DNA from: an uncultured Prevotellaceae bacterium
GTDB taxonomy: Bacteria > Bacteroidota > Bacteroidia > Bacteroidales > Bacteroidaceae
NCBI GenBank assembly: GCA_946415705.1
Contig: CAMKTN010000021.1
Coordinates: forward strand, 1 to 40,806
Length of the DNA stretch: 40,806 bases
Direction: 5' to 3'
Numbering within the stretch: position 1 is the stretch's first letter; each line of letters opens with the position of its first letter. Below, piece after piece: positions 1 to 7,102 of the stretch. The notes under the pieces were generated by a model. The model saw nothing but the letters and a program-made list of their open reading frames with translations. It was not told the DNA's origin and did not search any database. The translations under genes were made by a program, and so were the position numbers.

Positions 1-530
1 TCCATGTCGGCGTCCTTCATCTGCTCGAAGGTGGGATCCACGATGTACTCGCCATTCAGACGGATGACGCGCACCTCAGAGATAGGACCTTCGAAGGGGA
101 TGTCAGAGCAGCTGAGGGCAGCGGAAGCAGCGAAGCCAGCGAGGGCATCGGGCATATCCACGCCGTCGGCACTGTAGAGGTTGACATTCACAAACACCTC
201 AGCGTGGTAGTTGCTGGGGAAGAGGGGACGAAGCGCACGATCGACGAGGCGACAGGTGAGGATTTCGTCATCGTTAGCCTTACCTTCGCGCTTCGTGAAG
301 CCACCGGGGAAACGGCCGGCAGCGGCATATTTCTCGCGATATTCTACTTGAAGGGGCATGAAATCTGTGCCGGGCACAGCGTCTTTTGCGGCACACACGG
401 TGGCCAGCAGCATGGTGTTGCCCATGCGCAGCATCACGGCGCCGTCAGCTTGCTTGGCAAGCTTACCAGTCTCGATGGAGATCTCGCGACCATCGGGCAG
501 CTGGACTGTCTTTGTGATTACGTTCATCAT
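1..530 (-). CDS. pnp: Polyribonucleotide nucleotidyltransferase (PNPase), N-terminal part, cut by window edge
   Basis: PNPase is the phosphorolytic 3'-to-5' exoribonuclease that degrades mRNA in the cytoplasm and associates with the degradosome in many bacteria. Only the first 176 codons are in the window and the frame is open at base 1. The translation carries [12 protein letters not shown] (about residues 72-83) and [12 protein letters not shown] (about 94-105), both characteristic of the first RNase PH domain of the family. Two adjacent ATG codons (530 and 527) can serve as start; I chose the first. A -7-like box lies about 130 bases upstream. The gene is last in a leftward series after comF. 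Identification rests on these motifs; the second RNase PH, KH and S1 domains would lie beyond the window. Confidence 0.96.
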   Translation of the reverse strand, partial: MMNVITKTVQLPDGREISIETGKLAKQADGAVMLRMGNTMLLATVCAAKDAVPGTDFMPLQVEYREKYAAAGRFPGGFTKREGKANDDEILTCRLVDRALRPLFPSNYHAEVFVNVNLYSADGVDMPDALAGFAASAALSCSDIPFEGPISEVRVIRLNGEYIVDPTFEQMKDADM

Positions 531-570
531 TGAATTTGACAATTTGACAATTTACGATTTTACGATTGCG
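531..570. repeat. Short AT-rich tandem repeat upstream of pnp
   Basis: The gap before pnp holds two copies of CAATTTGAC-like sequence followed by two copies of a TTTACGATT-like motif. It belongs to the set of short tandem repeats found at many gene junctions in this window. No function can be read from it. Confidence 0.5.
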
Positions 571-662
571 TCTAAAAAATTCGATATTTCGATATTACGT
601 GATAACGGTATAACGAGCGTTGATTTGGGCGCATTATGCGCGCATGCACGCCAAAAGCGGCG

Positions 663-670
663 CAAAAGTA
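663..670 (-). promoter_or_regulatory. Bacteroidetes -7 box, probably for pnp
   Basis: On the minus strand this reads TACTTTTG, which fits the Bacteroidetes -7 consensus TAnnTTTG. It lies about 130 bases upstream of the pnp start, giving a fairly long leader. No convincing -33 TTTG was found at the right distance, because that stretch is taken up by the GATTAAA repeat. Confidence 0.5.
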
Positions 671-678
671 GTTATTTT

Positions 679-710
679 AGATTAAAGATTAAAGATTAGA
701 GATTAAAGAA
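679..710. repeat. GATTAAA heptamer tandem repeat between comF and pnp
   Basis: About four degenerate copies of GATTAAA (with GATTAGA variants) sit just downstream of the comF stop codon. The same heptamer family recurs at 3560-3612 and, in the opposite orientation, at 5270-5323. Confidence 0.7.
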
Positions 711-730
711 TTGCGTTTGTTTATGCTTTT

Positions 731-1447
731 TTAAGTTTGTGAGCCCGCAGGCACGGGTGCCCACGCCCATGCGAACACGGAAATGTGGATATCGGGCACT
801 CTCTCCAGTGCCTCGATGGCCGCGAGCATTGTGGCCCCCGTCGTGATGACGTCATCTACAATCATCACATGTTTGCCCCGCAGCCCCTCGTCCGTGAGGA
901 GTTCGAAGATACCCTGCACATTGTCGCGACGCTTCGTCAGCATGAAATGCGTCTGCGACTCCTGATAGCGGAGGCGGCGCAGGACATCTGTGCGCACGGG
1001 AATGTGCAGCTCCCCCGCCAGGCCGTCGGCAATCTTCTCTGCCTGATTGAAGCCGCGCGAATGTAAGCGTCTGCGCGTCAAGGGAATCGGTATCAGCATC
1101 TCCACGCCCTCGAAGAGACCTGTGTCGCGGAGGCTCAGCACCGCCACGCGTCCCATCCATGCGCCCAGCTCATAGCGGCGACGAAACTTCAGGCTTCGCA
1201 CCAGCTCTGCTGACACATTTGTGCGTTCGTAGCGCGTCAACGCCCCCACATGTGCGAGCGCAGGGTGGTCGCCCCAGGCCCGCTTGCGGCGGTTGAAATC
1301 CCAGTCGCGGTTCGTCTCCAGCGGCAGCGTCAGCTGGCAGCGTGCACACACCAGCCGCTCCCCCATCGCCAGCCGCTCCCCGCACCCGCAGCACAACCGC
1401 GGCAACAGCACCTCCAACAACCCCAGCCACCATCTTTTCAGTATCAT
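731..1447 (-). CDS. comF: ComF-family phosphoribosyltransferase-like protein
   Basis: The 238-residue protein has the ComF layout. An N-terminal zinc-ribbon-like segment carries C19-x2-C22 and C34-x2-C37, and a C-terminal phosphoribosyltransferase fold carries VMIVDDVITTGAT at about 194-206, the PRPP-binding loop. ComF proteins are associated with DNA uptake in naturally competent bacteria; in Bacteroidetes their role is not established, so competence is only inferred from the family. Length is normal. The ATG at 1447 places the Leu-rich N-terminus and the first Cys pair in the usual position. It lies between a SemiSWEET gene and pnp on the same strand, with a short repeat on each side. Confidence 0.9.
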   Translation of the reverse strand: MILKRWWLGLLEVLLPRLCCGCGERLAMGERLVCARCQLTLPLETNRDWDFNRRKRAWGDHPALAHVGALTRYERTNVSAELVRSLKFRRRYELGAWMGRVAVLSLRDTGLFEGVEMLIPIPLTRRRLHSRGFNQAEKIADGLAGELHIPVRTDVLRRLRYQESQTHFMLTKRRDNVQGIFELLTDEGLRGKHVMIVDDVITTGATMLAAIEALERVPDIHISVFAWAWAPVPAGSQT

Positions 1448-1448
1448 T

Positions 1449-1475
1449 CTTGAACCTTTGAACTCTTGAACTATT
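1449..1475. repeat. TTGAAC-type short tandem repeat upstream of comF
   Basis: Three imperfect copies of a CTTTGAAC/CTTGAAC motif begin just before the comF start codon. A related GTTCAA tract occurs at 14219-14246 after trkH. Confidence 0.5.
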
Positions 1476-1489
1476 AAGCCATAAGCCCC

Positions 1490-1777
1490 CTACTTCCGAA
1501 AATAGTCGTTATAGATCTTGATTCCGAAGATGATGCAAGAGCAGGTCGAGGTGACGAGATTCGTGAGGAACAGCGCCCAGATGATCTCCGGCTTGTGCAA
1601 CAGCCCCTGCAACATAAAGCAGAAGGCACCGATACCCATCATCAGGAACGTCGGCAGTGCTATGCCGTCCGTCTCACGTGTACGAATCGTATGAATAGCT
1701 TGTGGGAGATACCCCAGAATCATGCAGATGCTGGCTGCCCAGCCACACATCTCGTAAAAAACCGTTTGTTCCATCAT
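1490..1777 (-). CDS. SemiSWEET / PQ-loop small sugar transporter
   Basis: This small membrane protein of 95 residues has three predicted membrane helices (about 10-28, 42-60 and 66-86) and the PQ motif GYLPQ near residues 22-26. That is the size and topology of bacterial SemiSWEETs, which dimerise to transport mono- or disaccharides across the inner membrane. The reading frame is open further upstream to 1852, but that extension overlaps the 3' end of the neighbouring permease gene and is charged. The ATG at 1777, followed by a second ATG, gives the family's normal N-terminus. The substrate cannot be read from the sequence. It is probably co-transcribed with the permease gene, whose stop lies 37 bases upstream of this start. 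Confidence 0.85.
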   Translation of the reverse strand: MMEQTVFYEMCGWAASICMILGYLPQAIHTIRTRETDGIALPTFLMMGIGAFCFMLQGLLHKPEIIWALFLTNLVTSTCSCIIFGIKIYNDYFRK

Positions 1778-1814
1778 TAATTTTATACCGCAATGTTGAA
1801 AGGTCAACTGCACA

Positions 1815-3143
1815 TCACTTGATCGTCTCTTTCGTGGCGGAGAGGAGGTCACGCGTCATTCGGCGGACGGGGAGCCAGACGGCGAGGATGCCGACGGCGA
1901 GGACGGTGAGGAAGATGAGGAGGATGTCGGTGGCACGTACACTGACGGGATAGACATCAATGATGAAGGAGCCCTCGCTGGCACCGAGCTTGATGATGCC
2001 GAACTGCATCTGCAGCCAGCAGAGAAGGAGCCCGAGGAGAATGCCTACGGCGGCACCAAAGCCGCTGATGAGCCACCCTTCGAGGAGGAAGATGCGTGAG
2101 ATCTGACGGTTGTTGGCGCCGAGGGCGCGGAGTGTCTCGACATCGGCTTTCTTGTCGATCATCAGCATGGAAAGGGAGCCGATGATATTGAGGGAGGCCA
2201 CGAGAAGGATGAAGGAGAGGAAGAGGTAGGCGATGAGCTTCTCGACCTGCATGATGCGGAAAGTGTCCTGCTGTTGCTCGTAGCGATCCTGCACGAGAAA
2301 GCGGTCACCGAGGAGCGCGCGGAGGTCGTCCTTGGCGCGACGCACGCTCACGCCTTCCTTCAGGCGCAGTTCCACGGCGCTCACCATCCCCTGACGGTCG
2401 AAGAGGCGGCGTGCGAAGCTGATGGGGGTGAGGATGTAATGGGCATCGTAGGCGGGCTGGTTGACGGCGAAGACGACACCGGGGGAGTAGAGCTCGTCGT
2501 GGTTGAAGCTCTTCATGGGATTGGCCATATTCACGCGCTCGCCACGACGGGGAGCGTAGATAGGCAGGCCGCCCTCGTAGCGGGCGCCGAGACCCAGCTG
2601 CTGTGCCAGACGGATACCCATAATGCCGTAGTCGAGGACGTCGGCATGCAGGATGAACTCGCCGTCGCCGTAGAGAATACCGTCGATATCGGACAGCTGC
2701 CGGAAATTATCCTCCACGCCCTTGATGGTGATGACCCATTGGCGCTCCTTGCCCACGATGAGCGCCTGGTCCTCAAGCACCTCAGTATAGACGGCGATGC
2801 CCTCGTAGGCGCGCAGACGTGCGAGAGCGGGGTCATCGGCAGCGAGGATCTTACCCTCGGTGAGCGTCACCTTCAGCTCGGGGTCGAAGGCGGTGAAGAA
2901 GGAGGCTACAGTATCGCGGAAGCCGTTGAACACGGAGAGCGTGACCACTAAAGCCATCGTGGCCAAAGCCACACCACACACCGAGATGGTGGAGATGATG
3001 TTGATGGTGTGGTGGCTCTTCCGCGAGAAGAGGTAACGGCGGGCAATGAAGAAGGTAAAGAAAAAGGCGGACCCACCCCCCTGCCCCTCCCTTGTATGGA
3101 GGGGAGTAGTTACTTTTGAGTGCTGGCTAACATTGGAATCCAT
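1815..3143 (-). CDS. LolC/LolE-type (MacB/FtsX family) ABC transporter permease with repeat-derived N-terminus
   Basis: The 442-residue inner membrane protein is related to LolC/LolE, the permease that extracts lipoproteins for transfer to the outer membrane. It has one N-terminal membrane helix (about 47-75), a large periplasmic domain and three C-terminal helices, the FtsX-superfamily pattern. The family's conserved start region corresponds here to IARRYLFSRKSHHTINIIS, beginning near residue 33. The preceding residues are partly encoded by a GC-rich palindromic element (TPLHTREGQGGG, about 13-24). No ATG, GTG or TTG lies between the element and the conserved part, so translation must start at 3143, start further upstream, or use a rare codon such as ATT. 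It follows rbfA on the same strand; no ATPase gene is adjacent. Confidence 0.85.
   Translation of the reverse strand: MDSNVSQHSKVTTPLHTREGQGGGSAFFFTFFIARRYLFSRKSHHTINIISTISVCGVALATMALVVTLSVFNGFRDTVASFFTAFDPELKVTLTEGKILAADDPALARLRAYEGIAVYTEVLEDQALIVGKERQWVITIKGVEDNFRQLSDIDGILYGDGEFILHADVLDYGIMGIRLAQQLGLGARYEGGLPIYAPRRGERVNMANPMKSFNHDELYSPGVVFAVNQPAYDAHYILTPISFARRLFDRQGMVSAVELRLKEGVSVRRAKDDLRALLGDRFLVQDRYEQQQDTFRIMQVEKLIAYLFLSFILLVASLNIIGSLSMLMIDKKADVETLRALGANNRQISRIFLLEGWLISGFGAAVGILLGLLLCWLQMQFGIIKLGASEGSFIIDVYPVSVRATDILLIFLTVLAVGILAVWLPVRRMTRDLLSATKETIK
3070..3108 (-). repeat. GC-rich palindromic element, copy A, inside the 5' end of the permease gene
   Basis: Read on the minus strand this begins TACTCCCCTCCATACAAGGG and ends GGGGGGTGGGTC. 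It has an internal 7-bp stem (CCCCTCC/GGAGGGG). It is identical to copy B (3159-3196) in inverted orientation apart from one extra G. The element is translated in frame as part of the permease N-terminus. Confidence 0.9.
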
Positions 3144-3158
3144 ATCTAGAATGGTATT

Positions 3159-3196
3159 TACTCCCCTCCATACAAGGGAGGGGCAGGGGGTGGGTC
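3159..3196 (+). repeat. GC-rich palindromic element, copy B, just after the rbfA stop
   Basis: This 38-base copy ends two bases from the rbfA stop codon at 3199. Paired with copy A it forms a near-perfect inverted repeat of about 38 bp with a 50-base loop (3109-3158). That loop contains the permease start codon at 3141-3143. Confidence 0.9.
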
Positions 3197-3198
3197 TG

Positions 3199-3534
3199 TT
3201 ATTGATTAAGAAGCTTATCTATATTCTCGGCGTAGTCGAGGCTGTCATCGACGAAGAACTTGAGTTCTGGGATAATACGCAGCTGGTGGCGCGTGCGCTG
3301 TCCCAGCTCATAGCGAACCTCGCGGACGTTGGCGTTGATGTTGTCGCAGATCTCCTGAGCACGTTCGCTGGGAAAAATGCTCAGGTAGCCGCGGCAGACG
3401 CTCATGTCGGGGCTGATGCGGCAGGCGGTGACGGTGACGATGACGCCCCGCGTGGCCTGTGTCTGGCGTTGGAAGATGTCGCTGAGCTCCTTCTGTATGA
3501 GGCGTGCGATTTTATTTTGACGAGTTGTTTCCAT
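3199..3534 (-). CDS. rbfA: Ribosome-binding factor A
   Basis: RbfA binds the 30S subunit during 16S rRNA maturation. The 111-residue protein shows the family start ETTRQNKIARLIQKELSDIF and the conserved block ISPDMSVCRGYLSIFP, with length typical of RbfA. The open frame extends nine bases further to a GTG at 3543, but the ATG at 3534 gives the normal N-terminus. It sits between sufE and the permease gene on the same strand; rbfA beside a LolC/E-type permease is an arrangement I recall from other Bacteroidales. A small hairpin (ACGGCC GTT GGCCGT, 3542-3556) lies immediately upstream of the start and could affect initiation. Confidence 0.95.
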   Translation of the reverse strand: METTRQNKIARLIQKELSDIFQRQTQATRGVIVTVTACRISPDMSVCRGYLSIFPSERAQEICDNINANVREVRYELGQRTRHQLRIIPELKFFVDDSLDYAENIDKLLNQ

Positions 3535-3559
3535 TTTGATCACGGCCGTTGGCCGTAGG

Positions 3560-3612
3560 TTAAGGATTAAGGATTAAGGATTAAGGATTAAAGATTAAAG
3601 ATTAAGGATTAA
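3560..3612. repeat. GATTAAG/GATTAAA heptamer tandem repeat between sufE and rbfA
   Basis: About seven copies of the heptamer GATTAAG (some GATTAAA) fill the gap between the rbfA start and the sufE stop. The sufE stop codon (TTA on the plus strand, 3609-3611) is part of the last repeat unit. Confidence 0.85.
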
Positions 3613-4097
3613 TGCTTCAGGCTGTAAGCCAATGCATAAGCTTTCATCTGCTTGAGCATGGCAAGGAGGCCGTTACTGCGGGTGGGTGAGAGGTGGTCGC
3701 GCAGGCCGATGCGCTCGATGAAATAGAGGTCAGCATCCATGATTTCCTGCGGCGTATGGTCGCTGAGGACGCGGATGAGGAGTGTCACGATACCCTTCAC
3801 GATGAGGGCGTCGCTCTCGGCCTCGAAATGCACGAGGCCATCGGGCGTCAGCGCAGCCGTCAGCCATACGCGGCTCTGGCAGCCGTCGATGAGGTTCTGC
3901 TCGGTCTTGTCGCTCTCCGGCAGCGGCTGTTGGTCGTTGCCGAGGTCGATGAGCAACTGGTATTTATCCATCCAATCATCGAAGTCGTTGAATTCCTCGA
4001 TGATCTCGTCCTGTATGGAGTTGATGGACTCACCCTCCACCCCCCTCTCTTGCAAAGAGGGGGAGGGCTGGCGCGTAGTATCATTATAATCTTGCAT
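3609..4097 (-). CDS. sufE: SufE-family cysteine desulfurase activator with repeat-derived N-terminal insert
   Basis: SufE accepts sulfur from the SufS cysteine desulfurase for iron-sulfur cluster assembly. The 162-residue protein has the family core: DEIIEEFNDFDDWMDKYQ, then LIDGCQSRVW with the sulfur-accepting cysteine near residue 73, and a conserved C-terminal helix. The frame extends to a TTG at 4109, but ATG at 4097 is the more likely start. Residues about 9-24 (RQPSPSLQERGVEGES) come from a GC-rich palindromic element and lie outside the conserved family. An internal GTG within that element could initiate a shorter form starting VEGESINS. No sufB, sufC, sufD or sufS gene is in the window. 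Confidence 0.92.
   Translation of the reverse strand: MQDYNDTTRQPSPSLQERGVEGESINSIQDEIIEEFNDFDDWMDKYQLLIDLGNDQQPLPESDKTEQNLIDGCQSRVWLTAALTPDGLVHFEAESDALIVKGIVTLLIRVLSDHTPQEIMDADLYFIERIGLRDHLSPTRSNGLLAMLKQMKAYALAYSLKH
4027..4069 (-). repeat. GC-rich palindromic element, copy C, inside the 5' end of sufE
   Basis: The minus strand reads CCCTCCCCCTCTTTGCAAGA followed by a G-rich arm ending GGTGAGTC. It has the same organisation as copies A, B and D: a C-rich arm, a short loop, a G-rich arm and a terminal GGTGrGTC. It is translated in frame within SufE, in the same frame relative to its 3' end as copy A in the permease. Confidence 0.8.
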
Positions 4098-4140
4098 ATT
4101 GATTAACAATTTGTTGTTTCAAATCATATATAGAGGACCG

Positions 4141-4177
4141 AGCTCCCCTCCCTGACGGGAGGGGTTTGGGGTGGGTC
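4141..4177 (+). repeat. GC-rich palindromic element, copy D, abutting the stop of the M28 gene
   Basis: The plus strand begins AGCTCCCCTCCCTGACGGGA and ends GGGGTGGGTC, one base from the stop codon of the M28 gene at 4179. It is inverted relative to copy C, and the sufE start codon (4095-4097) lies between the two copies. This repeats the arrangement of copies A and B around the permease start. Confidence 0.8.
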
Positions 4178-4178
4178 T

Positions 4179-5264
4179 TTAATTATCATTATACAGCAGC
4201 TGCAACAGCGTCTGGCCCACAGCCTGCAAGGCCTCGGGGTCGATATTCTCGGGCGTGTCGGCGATGGTGTGCCAAGTTTCGCCGAACGACGAGGCAGCTC
4301 CATCCACAGAGGGGATGATGTCGATGCAGGGAATGTGCGCGATGCGGTTCACGGGCAGGTGGTCATCGGTGATATAGCCTCCTTCTTTGGGGACGAAATA
4401 CTGCCCGAAGCCCAGCTGTATGCCTAAATGCCAGACCATCCCTACGATGGGTCGGGCATACTGCATGGAGAAGCCCTCCATCAGGAAGCGAGCCCCACGG
4501 CCGCCCACCATGTCCAAATTGACACCATAGCGGGCGCGGTAGCCTTCGGCTGCCGCCATCTGCGCCCAATAGGTGGAGCCCAGACACCAGTAGCTCTCGC
4601 CATCGCTCTCAGCCCATTGCGGAGTGCCTTGGTCTTCGAGGTCGAAGCACACGAAATCGACGCCGTAGCTGAGCCCCGTCTGCAGGATCACGCGCGCCAT
4701 CTCGAGCATCACAGCCACGCCTGAGGCGCCATCGTTGGCCGCCATCACGGGCGTATGGTGGTTGGCAGCATCAGGGTCGTTGTCGGCCCAGGCGCGGCTG
4801 TCCCAGTGTGCGGTGATGAGGACGCGGTCGAGGGCGTCGGGGTTCGTCTGTGCCACGATATTACGGCAGGCCATCGGCTGGCCGTCGTAGCCATTCAATG
4901 TAGTGCGTTGCTCCGACACCTGCGCCCCGAGCTGCTGGAACTTCTCGCCAATCCATGCCGCACATTCCTCGTGGGCGGCACTGCCCGGCACGCGCGGTCC
5001 GAAGGCGCACTGTGCCTGAACATAAGCCATCGCCGAATCCGCCGCGAAGGTGGGCGCCGGGGACAGCGCTATGGTGTCCGCTGTCGTCCCCTGCTTCGTC
5101 TTGCCGCCGCAGGAAGAGAGGGCGAACGAAATAATAAAAAACAAAAGCGGCCATTGGCGTCTATAGAGACTATAGAGACTATAGACACTATAGTTACTAT
5201 AGTTACTATAGCTACTATAGCTGCTATAGGGCTTATTGGTCTTATGGGAAATCTTGGAAACCAT
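4179..5264 (-). CDS. M28-family lipoprotein, type II glutaminyl-cyclase-like
   Basis: The 361-residue lipoprotein has a lipobox ending ALSSC, with the lipidated Cys near residue 52. Its zinc-hydrolase fold keeps the M28-type ligand motifs AHWDSR (H153), ANDGASG (D178), DLEDQG (E210) and ETWHT (H332). The single-zinc M28 architecture with these motifs resembles the mammalian-like glutaminyl cyclases known from Porphyromonas and Prevotella. Those enzymes convert N-terminal Gln of exported proteins to pyroglutamate, which fits the Gln often left by Bacteroidetes signal peptidase cleavage. An aminopeptidase is the alternative. Residues 13-34 are a Tyr-Ser-X tract encoded by a 9-bp tandem repeat ahead of the hydrophobic segment, making the signal peptide unusually long. 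It lies downstream of the dipeptidase fusion and upstream of sufE. Confidence 0.85.
   Translation of the reverse strand: MVSKISHKTNKPYSSYSSYSNYSNYSVYSLYSLYRRQWPLLFFIISFALSSCGGKTKQGTTADTIALSPAPTFAADSAMAYVQAQCAFGPRVPGSAAHEECAAWIGEKFQQLGAQVSEQRTTLNGYDGQPMACRNIVAQTNPDALDRVLITAHWDSRAWADNDPDAANHHTPVMAANDGASGVAVMLEMARVILQTGLSYGVDFVCFDLEDQGTPQWAESDGESYWCLGSTYWAQMAAAEGYRARYGVNLDMVGGRGARFLMEGFSMQYARPIVGMVWHLGIQLGFGQYFVPKEGGYITDDHLPVNRIAHIPCIDIIPSVDGAASSFGETWHTIADTPENIDPEALQAVGQTLLQLLYNDN
5161..5232. repeat. CTATAGnnn 9-bp tandem repeat within the M28 lipoprotein gene
   Basis: Eight contiguous 9-base units, all beginning CTATAG, vary only in the last three bases. Because nine is a multiple of three the array stays in frame, and on the minus strand it codes for repeated Tyr-Ser-X in the N-terminal region of the lipoprotein. 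Confidence 0.95.
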
Positions 5265-5269
5265 CTCTA

Positions 5270-5323
5270 ATCCTTAATCCTTAATCTCTTATCTTTAATC
5301 TCTAATCTTTAATCTCTTATCTC
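5270..5323. repeat. CTTTAAT-type heptamer tandem repeat between the dipeptidase fusion and M28 genes
   Basis: The plus strand shows about seven degenerate copies of CTTTAAT/CCTTAAT/CTCTAAT. This is the reverse complement of the GATTAAA/G family at 679-710 and 3560-3612. It runs up to the stop codon of the upstream dipeptidase fusion gene. Confidence 0.8.
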
Positions 5324-7102
5324 TCATCTCTGACATTTCTCCATCACCCTCAGCCAGTTGGCGCCCCAAATGAGGCGAAGGTCATCTTCGCTGTAGCGCT
5401 CGCGCAGCAGGCGGCGCGTGAAGTTAATGAGTTCCGAGGCATTGGCCAAGCCCGGCACACCGCCATCGCCGTCGAAGTCGGTGCCGATGCCCACGTGCTC
5501 AATGCCCATCACCTTTACCATGTGGTTCAGGTGGGCCACTGCGTCCAAGATGGTAGCCTGCCCGTCGGTACGAAGGAAGCCGTTGTAGAACGTCACCTGC
5601 GCCACGCCGCCCTTGGCCGCCAAGGCTTTGAGCTGGTCATCGGTGAGGTTGCGGGGATGGTCGCAAAGGGCGCGGCTGGAGGAATGGGAGCACACAATCG
5701 GCGTCTGGCTGATGTCCAGCGCATCGTAGAAGCTACGCTCGCTGGCATGGGAGAGATCCACCATAATCCCTTGGCGGTTCATCTCACGGATGACCTCGGC
5801 ACCGAAGTCCGTGACACCCATCAGGGTCTCCCCCTCACGCGGGCGTGCCGAACCGCAGATATCGTTGTTACCATTGTGGCAAAGCGTCATATAGACGATG
5901 CCATATTTCTCGCTGAAATGGCGCAAAAGAGACAAGTCGCGACCGATGGCATAGCCGTTCTCTATGCCGAGCATGATGGCCTTGCGACCTTCGCGCTTCA
6001 GGCTATAGACCTCTTGGGGCTCCCAGGCGATGCTGACGGCGGCAGCATTCTGTTCCACCATCTCCTCGACACGGCTGAGCTGACTCTTGGCGTAGGCGGT
6101 GGCTGCTGCGCGGCCCTCCTCGGTGAGGGGTCCCTGCGGGATGTAGGCCACCATCGTGCTGACATCGAGGCCGCCCTCGCTCATCTTGTGCAGATCCACC
6201 AGAATCTTTGGGTCGCGCTGGTCGAAATGAATGTCCTGGTCGAAGAACATCGGCGTGTCGCAGTGGCTGTCAAGGGTGACGATGCGGCTGTGTATGCGCC
6301 GCGCCTCGCGGTAGTTGGCGGCTTCCTCGGCCAACCAGCGGAATAGCGGCATCATGCTCTCATCATCGCGCAAGCAGAAGCACTCCGGGTGCCATTGCAC
6401 ACCGATGATACTTTTGTATTCCGTAGATTCCACCGCCTCAATGACGCCGTCGGGCGCTGTGGCACAGACGCGCAGGTGCGGGCCTGCCTCGCGGACGGCC
6501 TGATGATGGAAGCTGTTGACAGGCAGTGTCTCTACGCCCATAATGCGGTGGAGGAGCGAAGCGTCGGCCAGCTGCACGGTGTGCGAGGCATAGCTGCGTT
6601 CCAAGTCCTGGCTGTGCTTGAGGAGCTGCTTTGCGGGTTGAGGGGCGGCGTACTGCGAGGCCAGGTCTTGCCAGACGCTGCCGCCGAGGGCGGTGGCCAG
6701 CATCTGAATGCCACGACAAATGCCGAGCATGGGCAGCTGACGGTCGTAGGCCAGGCGGATGAGCAACAGCTCACACAGGTCGCGCTTGGGGTTGATGCTA
6801 TGCAGCTGCGGCACAGGTTCCTCGCCCGCAAACAGCGGGTTCATGTCGCCGCCGCCCGAGAGCACCAAGGCATCAATGCCATCCAGCATGCTGCACAGCG
6901 CATCGGCATTCTCCGTGGGGGGCAGCACCACGGGGGTGGCTCCTGCCCGCAGGATGCTCTCATAGTAGCCCTCCGCCAGCTCGCAGCCTTTCTCGCCGAA
7001 GTTGCCCGTGATGCCTATCACAGGTGTGTGGCGCGTGCCGGGGAAGCTGGCATGCAGTGCCTCGTAGCGTGCCTGCCAGTCAAAGGAAGCGTTCTTCGTC
7101 AT
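5324..7102 (-). CDS. Fusion of class-I glutamine amidotransferase (peptidase C26) and M19 membrane-type dipeptidase
   Basis: The 592-residue protein joins two hydrolases. Residues about 26-260 form a gamma-glutamyl hydrolase/PuuD-type domain with nucleophile C129 in LGICRGIQ and the His-Glu pair in GVQWHPE (H238, E240). Residues about 270-592 form an M19 (renal dipeptidase) metallopeptidase with DSHCDTP (about 278-284), VDLSHAS, CSHSSSR and GIGTDFDG. No signal peptide is visible, so it is predicted cytoplasmic. The pairing suggests stepwise use of gamma-glutamyl peptides: removal of the gamma-glutamyl group, then cleavage of the released dipeptide. That substrate is inferred. The start overlaps the lrp stop by four bases (ATGA), implying translational coupling to the regulator. 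Confidence 0.92.
   Translation of the reverse strand: MTKNASFDWQARYEALHASFPGTRHTPVIGITGNFGEKGCELAEGYYESILRAGATPVVLPPTENADALCSMLDGIDALVLSGGGDMNPLFAGEEPVPQLHSINPKRDLCELLLIRLAYDRQLPMLGICRGIQMLATALGGSVWQDLASQYAAPQPAKQLLKHSQDLERSYASHTVQLADASLLHRIMGVETLPVNSFHHQAVREAGPHLRVCATAPDGVIEAVESTEYKSIIGVQWHPECFCLRDDESMMPLFRWLAEEAANYREARRIHSRIVTLDSHCDTPMFFDQDIHFDQRDPKILVDLHKMSEGGLDVSTMVAYIPQGPLTEEGRAAATAYAKSQLSRVEEMVEQNAAAVSIAWEPQEVYSLKREGRKAIMLGIENGYAIGRDLSLLRHFSEKYGIVYMTLCHNGNNDICGSARPREGETLMGVTDFGAEVIREMNRQGIMVDLSHASERSFYDALDISQTPIVCSHSSSRALCDHPRNLTDDQLKALAAKGGVAQVTFYNGFLRTDGQATILDAVAHLNHMVKVMGIEHVGIGTDFDGDGGVPGLANASELINFTRRLLRERYSEDDLRLIWGANWLRVMEKCQR

Noticed and set aside
3070..3196. Inverted copies A and B as terminal repeats of an insertion sequence or MITE
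   Set aside because: Only 50 bases lie between them, those bases include a start codon, no target-site duplication is evident, and no transposase is present in the window. A MITE-like origin of single elements is still possible.
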